Numbered from the stretch's first letter, positions 8,283 through 15,043 are shown. The stretch is 26,436 nucleotides of DNA from Aquiluna sp. (GCA_023260495.1 JALQVB010000006.1:1-26436), one strand, 5' to 3'. Numbers and translations: made by a program. Notes: generated by a model from the letters alone, not told the origin.

Positions 8283-9388
8283 TGCCAAGAACTCCGGTAG
8301 TCATGCCAAAGATGAGCATGACCATGACCGAGGGCGAGGTTGTTGAGATCCTGGTGACCGTGGGTCAGAAGGTCTCCGCGGGAGATGTGGTTGCCGTGGT
8401 TGGCACCGACAAGACCGACATGGAGGTCGAGAGCGACCACGAGGGTGAGGTAGTAGAGATCAGCTCAGCACCCGGACAGGTCCTAGAAGTCGGAGCACCG
8501 CTATTTGTGCTCGAGACCGAGGGCGAAGATTTGCTGGCGGGAATGTTCGGAGATGCCGAACCTGCCGCTCCAGCTGAAGAGACCGTCGCGCCAGCAGCAA
8601 TTCCCCCCGCTGCCAGCGCGGCGCCCAATCCCCCGGTAGCGCACCCTCCAGCCGATGCTCAGTCGGTGCTGGCAATGCCAGGTGCGAGGAAGCTGGCTGA
8701 AGAGTGGGGCGTTGACATCACCCAGGTGGTGCCCGCAAGTCCTGCCGGCATTATCAAGCAGAGTGATATCCCAGCCAGCGGCTCTCGCGAAGAGAAGGCT
8801 AGAGAACAGATTGCAACCGTGGTGAACACCTCGATGCACATCCCACAGTTCTCTATTACCAAGCAGATCAAGTTCAAGGGCAAGCTGGCTGAGGATGCCG
8901 CAGAGCGATTCGTGCAGCTGGCTCGGGCTTGGGTGGGCACCATCCGCAGCCACACCAAGTTCACCCAGCAGTATGTGAACGGCAGCTTTGCACCCGCCAA
9001 CGTTCGAGTGGCGGCCTTGGTCAGATCGCCGTTGGGCTACGTTTCCCCGGCTATCGATGCAGCCGGCATCGAGACCGATGCCTGGAAGCAGAAAGCTATC
9101 TCGCTGATCTCCTCGGCCAAAGAGAACCGCATCGCGGTTGAAAACCTCGGTGACGCCAGCACCTCGATCACCGACCTCAGTGAATTCGGGATAAAGTCGG
9201 CGAACACGCTTCTGTTCCCACCGCAGTCTTCCGGCATCAACATTGGTAGCCTGAAGGTCGATAATCACAAAGTTGCACTTGAAGTGACTTTAGTGGCAGA
9301 TCACCGGATCGCTGATCCAGGCGATGCTGCCGAGGCGCTACTAACGTTTGAGCAACTGCTTCGAGAGGTGGCTAATGGCGACAGCTAG
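8282..9388 (+). CDS. pdhC: 2-oxo-acid dehydrogenase E2, lipoyl acyltransferase, compressed catalytic domain
   Basis: A protein of 368 residues. Domains: lipoyl domain 1-80 with the lipoylated lysine at K44 (GTDKTDMEVES), an Ala/Pro linker about 95-125, a peripheral-subunit-binding domain about 128-160 (PGARKLAEEWGVDITQV), and an acyltransferase domain from about 175. The acyltransferase part is shorter than usual (about 195 against roughly 230 residues). It keeps the active-site histidine and aspartate in DHRIADPG, but the usual HxxxDG reads HxxxDP, and the early PHF-type motif reads PQF. It may therefore be a fast-evolving but active E2, or a subunit with changed assembly. No E3 (lipoamide dehydrogenase) gene is in the window. 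Start and stop both overlap neighbours. Confidence 0.85.
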   Translation: MPRTPVVMPKMSMTMTEGEVVEILVTVGQKVSAGDVVAVVGTDKTDMEVESDHEGEVVEISSAPGQVLEVGAPLFVLETEGEDLLAGMFGDAEPAAPAEETVAPAAIPPAASAAPNPPVAHPPADAQSVLAMPGARKLAEEWGVDITQVVPASPAGIIKQSDIPASGSREEKAREQIATVVNTSMHIPQFSITKQIKFKGKLAEDAAERFVQLARAWVGTIRSHTKFTQQYVNGSFAPANVRVAALVRSPLGYVSPAIDAAGIETDAWKQKAISLISSAKENRIAVENLGDASTSITDLSEFGIKSANTLLFPPQSSGINIGSLKVDNHKVALEVTLVADHRIADPGDAAEALLTFEQLLREVANGDS

Positions 9389-10346
9389 AGAACGTGCGCT
9401 GATCGTGAAGGTTGCACGTATGTATTACGAGCAAAACATGAGTCAGGATCAAATTGCGCGCGCTCTGCTGACTTCCCGATCCAATGTCTCCCGCATCCTT
9501 TCGGTGGCCAAACAGCGCGGAATTGTCGAGATCAAGATCATCGAGGAATCTCGTCGTGAGACCGAGATTGAAGAGATGTTGATGAGCCGCTTTGGCCTCC
9601 GAGCCGCCATGGTGGCCAAGGTGCCGCGCGGCACCAGCGACTATCAGGCAGTGGGGCAACTTGCGGTGGGCTCATTTCTGAATCACCTCAAGCCGCGGGT
9701 TAGGGTTGCTATCTCCTGGGGACGTTCGATTCAGGCGATGGTCGATGCTCTAGATGCTGAGAATCGACCCGACCTAACCTTCATCCCACTGATGGGCGGG
9801 ATGACCCCGGTGCCATCTACTTACTCGGGCGAGGCACTTATCCGCTCGCTAGCCGAAAAGTTCAATGCGCAGTACCAGGTGTTGCATGCCCCAACAATCG
9901 TGCAGTCGCCAGACATAAAGGTGGCGCTGATGCGCGAGCCGAGTGTGGCAGCGGTGATTGAGGCAGCAAGAACGGCCGACGTGGCCTTTGTGGGCATAGG
10001 TTCCAAGGGTGCTAACTCCTCCCAGCACATCCTGCAGTCTGCGGGTATGACAGAGGCGGAAAACCCCGAGTTCTATGCGAAGTGGGCCGGAGATTTGGCC
10101 GGCAGATTCTTCGATCGCGAGGGCAATGCCGTGAATTCCAGGCTGGATAACCGGACCGTTGGCCTGGATTTGGCCGAGATTGCGAAGATTAAGCGAGTGG
10201 TCGGAGTTGCTGCCGGCGAAGAGAAGACCGAGGGTATTCTGGCGGCACTGCGCGGCGGGTTGATTTCCGAGTTGGTGACCAGCTCCAACTGCGCCACCAG
10301 ACTGCTGGAAGCAGCCGAGAACAAGAAGCTAGGAGAGCTGGTTTAG
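9375..10346 (+). CDS. SorC/DeoR-type sugar-binding transcriptional regulator
   Basis: A protein of 323 residues. The N-terminal helix-turn-helix (about 18-50: MYYEQNMSQDQIARALLTSR, then SNVSRIL) and the sugar-phosphate-binding domain (PLMGGMTPVPS, ADVAFVGIGS, GVAAGEEKTEGILAAL) are those of the SorC family, which usually control sugar or polyol PTS operons and respond to a phosphorylated sugar. I chose ATG 9375, which has a GAGAGGTGG ribosome site, over the TTG-type start at 9348. The gene overlaps the E2 end by 14 bases and touches gutM, so it is co-transcribed with the dehydrogenase upstream and the transporter helper downstream. It probably binds the inverted repeat at 10784-10803 before srlA. 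Confidence 0.85.
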   Translation: MATARERALIVKVARMYYEQNMSQDQIARALLTSRSNVSRILSVAKQRGIVEIKIIEESRRETEIEEMLMSRFGLRAAMVAKVPRGTSDYQAVGQLAVGSFLNHLKPRVRVAISWGRSIQAMVDALDAENRPDLTFIPLMGGMTPVPSTYSGEALIRSLAEKFNAQYQVLHAPTIVQSPDIKVALMREPSVAAVIEAARTADVAFVGIGSKGANSSQHILQSAGMTEAENPEFYAKWAGDLAGRFFDREGNAVNSRLDNRTVGLDLAEIAKIKRVVGVAAGEEKTEGILAALRGGLISELVTSSNCATRLLEAAENKKLGELV

Positions 10347-10733
10347 ATGGAATTTCTGGTCTGGATTCTGCTGCTGGTAGCAGCCATGTGGGTGTTTCAG
10401 CTCTACTTCGCAGTGAAACAGTCGCAGCGCTTTTCCAATGACATCCGGGAGATTCGAACTGCCGGCACGCTCACCACAGTTGGTATGGGCGGAAAGCGAT
10501 ATCGCGGTGGTCGCGCCTTTGTCGCCCTCGCCGCAAAAGACGGTGTGGTGACAGGGGCCAAGGTGCTATCCGGTTTCACCGTCTATGCCAAATCGGTGCC
10601 GCTCGATGTGGTTGTGGGCAAGAAGTTGACCGACCTGGTAGACGGTGTCGGCGTTGAAGGCCAGAAGCCAAAGGTCGTTGAGGCCACCAAGCACGCAGCC
10701 AAGACATTGATTGACCAGAATGCACAAATGTGA
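10347..10733 (+). CDS. gutM: GutM-like glucitol operon activator
   Basis: A 128-residue protein with one N-terminal membrane helix (about 2-22, FLVWILLLVAAMWVFQLYFA) and a small soluble domain beginning VGMGGKRYRGGRAFVALA. This matches GutM, known in enterobacterial glucitol operons as an activator but structurally a membrane-bound small domain, so its role here may be accessory to the PTS permease. The ATG follows the regulator's TAG with no intervening base. It is followed by a 91-base gap that holds the probable srlA promoter and operator. Confidence 0.75.
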   Translation: MEFLVWILLLVAAMWVFQLYFAVKQSQRFSNDIREIRTAGTLTTVGMGGKRYRGGRAFVALAAKDGVVTGAKVLSGFTVYAKSVPLDVVVGKKLTDLVDGVGVEGQKPKVVEATKHAAKTLIDQNAQM

Positions 10734-10783
10734 GTGCATTCGCTCTCTTTGATTCCCTCCTATTCAGCTAGCGTGATTTTCAG

Positions 10784-10803
10784 CATGGTCAAGGGTGACC
10801 ATG
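10784..10803 (+). promoter_or_regulatory. Operator-like inverted repeat before srlA
   Basis: CATGGTCA (10784-10791), spacer AGGG, TGACCATG (10796-10803) is a perfect 8-bp inverted repeat. A TAGCGT box at 10769-10774 could be the -10, which would place the operator at the transcription start, where a repressor would act. The SorC regulator encoded just upstream is the natural candidate ligand. The srlA ribosome site AAAGGAGG (10813-10820) follows. Confidence 0.5.
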
Positions 10804-10824
10804 TTTCGATCCAAAGGAGGGTTG

Positions 10825-11409
10825 ATGAATATATTCCTAGCCGCCGATACGGTTGCCGAACCGACTGGCGTATGGGGAGCGATTGCAGGTGGAGCTGAAT
10901 ACTTCATCGGCATCTTCAACCGAGGTGGTGAGGTCTTCTTTGGCCTCATGGGAGGAATCCTGCCAACTCTGGTTGTGTTGCTAACTGCAGTAAATGCTCT
11001 AATCCGCATTATCGGTCCAGAGAAGATTGAGAAGTTGGGCGAAAAGGCTGCCCAGCCTGGTCTTCAGTGGTACCCCGTTCGTTACATGGTCCTGCCATTC
11101 CTAGCAGTGTTCTTCCTAACGAACCCAATGGCCTACACCATGGGCCGTTTCCTACCTGAGCGATTTAAGCCTGCGTTCTATGACTCCGCAGTGTCTTACG
11201 TTCACCCGATTACCGGTCTGTTCCCACACGCAAACCCAGGTGAGCTTTTTGTTTACCTAGGTATTGCTGCAGGTATTACGCAGCTGGGCCTAGGTCTTGG
11301 TGACCTGGCTCTTCGTTACCTGCTGGTTGGTCTGGTAGTTATCTTCATCCGAGGCATCGTGACCGAGTGGATCACCGCCAGGATGCTAGCTAGGAAGGCG
11401 GCTGCATAA
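10825..11409 (+). CDS. srlA: PTS glucitol/sorbitol-family membrane subunit IIC (SrlA)
   Basis: A protein of 194 residues with several hydrophobic helices (ILPTLVVLLTAVNALIRIIG, YMVLPFLAVFFLTNPMAY and others). PERFKPAFYDSAVSYVHPI and FPHANPGELFVYLGIAAGI are characteristic of GutA/SrlA, the first membrane subunit of the glucitol phosphotransferase permease, and the length is close to the usual ~187. ATG 10825 is chosen because AAAGGAGG lies four bases upstream; an in-frame ATG-like start at 10795 lies inside the operator. The stop overlaps the next start (TAATG). It imports and phosphorylates a hexitol or related polyol with the other Srl proteins; the exact sugar cannot be read from the sequence. 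Confidence 0.9.
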   Translation: MNIFLAADTVAEPTGVWGAIAGGAEYFIGIFNRGGEVFFGLMGGILPTLVVLLTAVNALIRIIGPEKIEKLGEKAAQPGLQWYPVRYMVLPFLAVFFLTNPMAYTMGRFLPERFKPAFYDSAVSYVHPITGLFPHANPGELFVYLGIAAGITQLGLGLGDLALRYLLVGLVVIFIRGIVTEWITARMLARKAAA

Positions 11410-11948
11410 TGGACGGTCTAAACGCACTACTGGTCAAGATTGGCCGCGGCGTTGGTGGAGTAGTTGGAACCCTGTATCAAGCAGGTCGCGACACCATCGA
11501 CACCATCATTCGTAACATCCTGCCGTTCATGGCATTCATCTCATTCATCATCGGTCTCGTTCTCGTAACCGGTGTTGGTGACTGGATTGCTCAGGGCATC
11601 AAGGGCCTCGCTGGAAACATCGTTGGTCTTCTGATTGTCTCGGTAGTTTGTGCTATCCCTGTTCTCTCCCCGCTGCTGGGCCCAGGTGCTGTTATCGCAC
11701 AGGTAGTTGGAACCCTGCTCGGTGTTGAGATCGGACGTGGAAACATCCCTCCACAGATGGCTCTTCCAGCTCTGTTCGCTATCAACCCTCAGGTTGGTTG
11801 TGACTTCATTCCAGTGGGTCTGGCTCTAGGAGAGGCAGAACCAGAGACCGTTGAGGTCGGTGTTCCAGCTGTGCTGTTCTCCCGTCTGATCACCGGTCCG
11901 CTGTCGGTCGTAATTGCTTACGTAGCCAGCTTCGGAATGTACAGCTAA
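11409..11948 (+). CDS. srlE: Detached SrlE membrane domain (PTS glucitol-family IIC2)
   Basis: A 179-residue protein equivalent to the C-terminal membrane half of SrlE: GRDTIDTIIRNILPFMAF, VLSPLLGPGAVIAQVVGTLL, GRGNIPPQMALPALFAINPQ and CDFIPVGLALGEA are all family hallmarks. In E. coli SrlE is one chain of about 320 residues with the IIB domain in front of this part. Here the IIB domain is absent from the N-terminus and is a separate gene 116 bases downstream, so the two parts are split and in reversed order. It is not a frameshift, because order as well as continuity differs. Each part has its own start and a full domain, so both are likely functional. Confidence 0.88.
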   Translation: MDGLNALLVKIGRGVGGVVGTLYQAGRDTIDTIIRNILPFMAFISFIIGLVLVTGVGDWIAQGIKGLAGNIVGLLIVSVVCAIPVLSPLLGPGAVIAQVVGTLLGVEIGRGNIPPQMALPALFAINPQVGCDFIPVGLALGEAEPETVEVGVPAVLFSRLITGPLSVVIAYVASFGMYS

Positions 11949-11975
11949 AGAAACAAAAAAATCCTTTCGGGGGTT

Positions 11976-12016
11976 TACAGAGGATGGGTCGATAACTTTT
12001 CGGCCCATCCTCTGTA
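11976..12016 (+). terminator. Strong hairpin between the SrlE membrane domain and IIB genes
   Basis: TACAGAGGATGGG (11976-11988) pairs perfectly with CCCATCCTCTGTA (12004-12016). The stem extends inward by three more pairs (one a U-G wobble) to a 9-nt loop (11992-12000). No T-tract follows, so it may be a partial terminator, a processing site or an mRNA-stability element that sets the ratio of membrane to soluble PTS parts. A weaker stem, AAATCC/GGGTTT (11959-11964 / 11971-11976), touches it at base 11976. Confidence 0.6.
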
Positions 12017-12064
12017 CCTAAACAGAGACTTACTAAACCAACAAGGACGTTGAAGGAGATACAA

Positions 12065-12436
12065 ATGGCCGAGTACAAGGCAGTGAAAATTGAAAAGGGA
12101 CAAGGCGGCTGGGGCGGCCCACTGGTAATCAAGCCAACCGATGCCAAGCCATACATCTACTCCGTAACTGGCGGTGGAATTCACCCACTGGCCCAGAAGA
12201 TCGCCGACCTGACCGGCGGCATCGCATTCGACGGCTTCAGCTCCTCGAAAAAGTTTGACGAGATCGCAGTTGCGGTAATCGACTGTGGTGGAACCGCTCG
12301 CATTGGTGTCTATCCGATGAAGAAGGTTCCAACTGTGGACATCCACGCCACTTCCCCTGCCGGCCCTCTTGCCATGTTTATCACCGAGGACCTGCTGGTC
12401 ACCGGTGTGAAGCTGGACAACATCAACCCGGCGTAA
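12065..12436 (+). CDS. srlE: Free-standing IIB protein of glucitol-family PTS (SrlE N-terminal half)
   Basis: A protein of 123 residues. It corresponds to the N-terminal IIB domain of SrlE: KIEKGQGGWGGPLVI, DLTGGIAFDGF, and the phosphorylated cysteine C74 in AVIDCGGTARIGVYP. IIB takes the phosphate from IIA and gives it to the sugar as it passes through the membrane subunits. ATG 12065 is chosen because GAAGGAGAT stands before it. Four bases separate its stop from the IIA start. Being a separate soluble protein rather than fused to the membrane domain is the oddity; a hairpin stands between the two genes. Confidence 0.88.
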   Translation: MAEYKAVKIEKGQGGWGGPLVIKPTDAKPYIYSVTGGGIHPLAQKIADLTGGIAFDGFSSSKKFDEIAVAVIDCGGTARIGVYPMKKVPTVDIHATSPAGPLAMFITEDLLVTGVKLDNINPA

Positions 12437-12440
12437 ACCT

Positions 12441-12806
12441 ATGACAGTGCTGTATTCAAGCACGGTCACTGAGATCGGCGAGCTTGTCCCTGCATTTATT
12501 GCTGAGGGAATGTTGGTCTTTTTTGGTGAGAGTGCTCCAGAGGAACTGCGCACCTTCTGCATCATCCACAAGGTGGAGCATGCAGAGGGCCAGGTAAAGG
12601 AAGGCGACCAGGTTTCCATTGATGGAAACGTATTCCCAGTACTCGCCGTGGGATCGGTAGCCAACGACAACCTTTACAACCTCGGGCACCTCAACCTAAA
12701 GGCCAACGGAAACACCACTGCTGATCTTCCGGGGGACGTCTGCATTCCACAAGTGGAACTGCCGGCGGTGAAGATCGGCACCAAAATCGAAATAACTAGG
12801 AGCTAG
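12441..12806 (+). CDS. srlB: PTS glucitol/sorbitol-family IIA (SrlB)
   Basis: A protein of 121 residues, matching SrlB length. It has VFFGESAPEELRTFCIIHK, where H43 is the expected phosphohistidine position (SrlB has FIH there), and the typical AVGSVANDNLYNLGHLNL strand. IIA receives phosphate from HPr and passes it to IIB C74. It follows IIB by four bases and is followed two bases later by the COG4091-type oxidoreductase, so the three are one transcriptional unit. Confidence 0.88.
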   Translation: MTVLYSSTVTEIGELVPAFIAEGMLVFFGESAPEELRTFCIIHKVEHAEGQVKEGDQVSIDGNVFPVLAVGSVANDNLYNLGHLNLKANGNTTADLPGDVCIPQVELPAVKIGTKIEITRS

Positions 12807-12808
12807 TA

Positions 12809-14086
12809 ATGCAGTACCGCCGTAAATTGGCCGAACTTGCCCAGCAGCAAGGCAGGCCTTTCAGAATCGCGCTGGTGGGGGCCGGCCAAATGGGACGAGG
12901 CTTTGCCTCACAGGCCCACCGCTTGGGGTTAGCAGTAGCGGCGGTTGCAGATATTGCTCCAGAGAGAATCAACCAGGCCTTCCATGACCTGGGACACCCA
13001 GAGCCAACTATTTCTGAGGATGCAGCCGAGCTGAACAAGCTGATCGCTGCCGGACAGCCCGTGGGCACCACCAACGCGGCCATCATCAACGAGCTTGATG
13101 TCGACGTGGTGGTCGAGGCCACCGGCGTTGCTGCCGTTGGTGCCGATGTGATGTATCACGCATTGCTAGCTAAGAAGCACGTTGCCACGCTCAATGTTGA
13201 GGCAGACGTAACCGTCGGCCCAATGCTGCACAAGCTCGCTAAGGACAATGGAGTGCTCTACTCGGTCTGCAACGGTGACGAGCCAGCAGAGGCCAAGGAG
13301 CTCGTGGACTTTGCGAAGGACCTTTCCTTCGAAGTAGTGATGGCGGGTAAGGGTAAGAACAACCCGTTCGAGCCACACTCCAACCCCGACACCGTTGCTG
13401 AGCGCGCAGCGAAGAAGCACATGAACCCAAAGATGCTGGCTTCTTTCACCGATGGTTCCAAGACCATGATCGAGATGTCGGCTCTGGCAAACGCCACTGG
13501 TTTGAAGCTGACCAAGCGCGGCATGGTTGGACCCCAAGCCACCAGAACCACGCTGCAGGATGTTTTCAAGCCGGTAGCCGAGGGTGGCGTGCTGGAGGAG
13601 ACCGGCGTGGTCGACTACTGCACCGGTGATGTAGCGCCAGGTGTGTTTGTTGTGATCAAGACCGACAGCCCATACGTAGCAGAAGAGATGAGCTACCTCT
13701 CGATGGGACCTGGTCCTTACTTCGCTCTTTACCGCCCATACCACCTCGCTTCCGTTGAGGCACCTATGACGGTGGCAAAGATGCTGGTGGATGGCTACGA
13801 GACCCTCACCTGCGACTCGCTGATGACCGAGGTTATTGCCTCGACAAAGAAGGAACACAAGGCCGGCGAGAAGTTCGACGGCATTGGTGGCTACTCCGCT
13901 CGCGGTGTTGCCGACCGCGTAGAGGATGCTCGTCGCGACAATCTGGTTCCAATTGGCCTATTGCAGAATGCTGTAGCCAAGCGAGACCTGCCAATCGACC
14001 ACCTCGTCACCTACGATGATGTTGAGTTGGACGAAAACGCGACAATCTTCAAGCTGCGCAAGATGCAGGAAGAGCTCGGTATCTAA
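12809..14086 (+). CDS. COG4091-type NAD(P)-dependent oxidoreductase with SAF-like C-terminus
   Basis: A protein of 425 residues. It has an N-terminal Rossmann fold (GAGQMG, glycines 24, 26 and 29), a homoserine-dehydrogenase-like middle (VVVEATGVAAVGADV, HVATLNVEADVTVGP) and a C-terminal part resembling an SAF domain (AKRDLPIDHLVTYDDVEL). This is the pattern of COG4091, called predicted homoserine dehydrogenase, although members in sugar operons are unlikely to make homoserine. Directly behind IIA in a glucitol-type PTS operon, it may oxidise the imported polyol phosphate, in place of the sorbitol-6-phosphate dehydrogenase that is not visible here. That role is inference. It starts two bases after the IIA stop. 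Confidence 0.75.
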   Translation: MQYRRKLAELAQQQGRPFRIALVGAGQMGRGFASQAHRLGLAVAAVADIAPERINQAFHDLGHPEPTISEDAAELNKLIAAGQPVGTTNAAIINELDVDVVVEATGVAAVGADVMYHALLAKKHVATLNVEADVTVGPMLHKLAKDNGVLYSVCNGDEPAEAKELVDFAKDLSFEVVMAGKGKNNPFEPHSNPDTVAERAAKKHMNPKMLASFTDGSKTMIEMSALANATGLKLTKRGMVGPQATRTTLQDVFKPVAEGGVLEETGVVDYCTGDVAPGVFVVIKTDSPYVAEEMSYLSMGPGPYFALYRPYHLASVEAPMTVAKMLVDGYETLTCDSLMTEVIASTKKEHKAGEKFDGIGGYSARGVADRVEDARRDNLVPIGLLQNAVAKRDLPIDHLVTYDDVELDENATIFKLRKMQEELGI

Positions 14087-14094
14087 GGAGTCAA

Positions 14095-14343
14095 ATGGCG
14101 GAACTACCGGAGATTTGTGGGTTCTGTCATTCCGATAAGGGTCGCGAGACCATCTACGTCGGCAAGATTGAATACGGCACCAAGTGCGTAACGTGTGGTG
14201 CGGTGCAGCAGGCAACCCAGCGTGAAATGAAGCGCAGCGTGAGTCAGGTGGCACCAGTTGGTTTTGAGAATTCACCCATGGGCATCGTGGCGAAGATGCT
14301 CAAAGATCCCCTCAAGTTCTTCGGCGGCAAGCCGAAAGAGTAG
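14095..14343 (+). CDS. Small zinc-ribbon protein
   Basis: A protein of 82 residues with two CxxC pairs (C8/C11 in ICGFCH and C31/C34 in KCVTCGA), expected to bind one zinc ion, followed by a basic tail without known domain features. The start has an AAGGAG site nine bases before the ATG, and the gene begins eight bases after the oxidoreductase stop, so it probably belongs to the PTS operon. I do not recognise the family beyond the ribbon. It could help metal delivery to, or assembly of, the oxidoreductase, or be a nucleic-acid-binding protein. Confidence 0.6.
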   Translation: MAELPEICGFCHSDKGRETIYVGKIEYGTKCVTCGAVQQATQREMKRSVSQVAPVGFENSPMGIVAKMLKDPLKFFGGKPKE

Positions 14344-14371
14344 CTTCTCCACAGGCCAAACAATTGCCTCT

Positions 14372-14399
14372 AGCGGACTAAGCGGACTAACCTTATCGT
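14372..14399 (+). promoter_or_regulatory. Promoter/operator of the toxin-antitoxin pair
   Basis: AGCGGACTA occurs twice in direct tandem (14372-14380 and 14381-14389), followed by a TATCGT -10-like box (14394-14399). Seven bases later comes ATG 14407, so the transcript is probably leaderless. The tandem repeat just before the -10 is a good site for autorepression by the antitoxin. Confidence 0.5.
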
Positions 14400-14406
14400 T
14401 ATGGTC

Positions 14407-14661
14407 ATGACGGTGAATATGCACGAGGCAAAGACGCAGTTTTCCAAGCTAGCCAAGTTGGTGGAGTCGGGCGAGCAGGTCTTTGTTGCCCGCAATGGCA
14501 AGGTGATTATGAAGATGGTTCCCCTGCAGCCAGGGGAACGAACAGAGCCGCGGGACTTCAGTGTTATTCGCGGAACCATGGGCTACATCTCAGATGAAGA
14601 ATGGGACCGCCTAGACCAAGAGTTTTTGGACTCCATCGAATACGGCGAGTTTGATGAGTAA
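14407..14661 (+). CDS. Phd/YefM-family antitoxin
   Basis: A protein of 84 residues from ATG 14407. The N-terminus (VNMHEAKTQFSKLAKLVESG, then FVARNGKVIMKMVPL) is the DNA-binding Phd/YefM fold, and the acidic C-terminus (LDQEFLDSIEYGEFDE) would wrap the toxin. I chose 14407 over the ATG at 14401 because it lies seven bases after the TATCGT box and matches the family start. It overlaps the toxin gene by eight bases, the usual arrangement that lets antitoxin be made first. Autoregulation at the tandem AGCGGACTA repeat is likely. Confidence 0.85.
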   Translation: MTVNMHEAKTQFSKLAKLVESGEQVFVARNGKVIMKMVPLQPGERTEPRDFSVIRGTMGYISDEEWDRLDQEFLDSIEYGEFDE

Positions 14662-15043
14662 CGGTTACCTCCTAGATTCGCAGGTTCTGATGTGGGTAAA
14701 TGAGCGACCCAGCCGACTTGGTAAGGGTGCAACGCAGATTCTGAAGTTTCAAGACCTCTTCTACTCGACCATCTCCATTGCAGAGTTGGGATTTAAGTCC
14801 AAATCTGGAAAACTTCAGTTTGGGAAGCTCGACATTGAACGTTGGCATGATCTCGGCATGGGGGAGCTTTCGTTTGGGCGTTCTGCTGCAAGCGAGTTCG
14901 CTAGTTTTCACGCCCACCAAGTCCCAGACCCAATGGACCGGCAGATTATGGCTGTTGCTAGGGCTAACGGGCTGGGGTTGATAACGGCAGATCGAAGGAT
15001 TCTGGCCTTGAATCTCGACTGGGTCGTTGACGCCACCACCTAG
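14654..15043 (+). CDS. vapC: PIN-domain toxin (VapC-like)
   Basis: A protein of 129 residues. It has the PIN nuclease pattern: an aspartate near the start (YLLDSQVLMWV), the SISIAELGFK acid, and DPMDRQIMAVA followed by GLGLITADRRI with two further acids, which together hold Mg2+ for RNA cleavage. The family are endoribonucleases that stop translation by cutting tRNA or rRNA; the target here is unknown. The start codon is taken as ATG 14654, eight bases inside the antitoxin gene. Its TAG stop (15041-15043) lies within the TAGACT box that seems to serve rlmN. Confidence 0.85.
   Translation: MSNGYLLDSQVLMWVNERPSRLGKGATQILKFQDLFYSTISIAELGFKSKSGKLQFGKLDIERWHDLGMGELSFGRSAASEFASFHAHQVPDPMDRQIMAVARANGLGLITADRRILALNLDWVVDATT

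Noticed and set aside
8501..9268. Long minus-strand open frame of 255 codons opposite E2
   Set aside because: It lies wholly within the well-supported E2 gene, shows no recognisable motif and looks like a by-product of E2 codon bias.
11409..12436. SrlE as a frameshifted single gene
   Set aside because: The membrane domain comes before the IIB domain, and each has its own start and complete domain, so no single-base change restores the usual protein.
11975..12670. Minus-strand open frame of 231 codons across the hairpin and IIB/IIA
   Set aside because: It overlaps two conserved PTS genes and the hairpin; no family features.
13166..13858. Minus-strand open frame of 230 codons opposite the COG4091 gene
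   Set aside because: Opposite strand of a conserved gene, His/Leu/Val-rich composition typical of a shadow frame, no motif.
12809..14086. True homoserine dehydrogenase (hom)
   Set aside because: The operon context is a sugar PTS, the protein has an SAF-like C-terminus and no ACT domain, and the family name is only a prediction.
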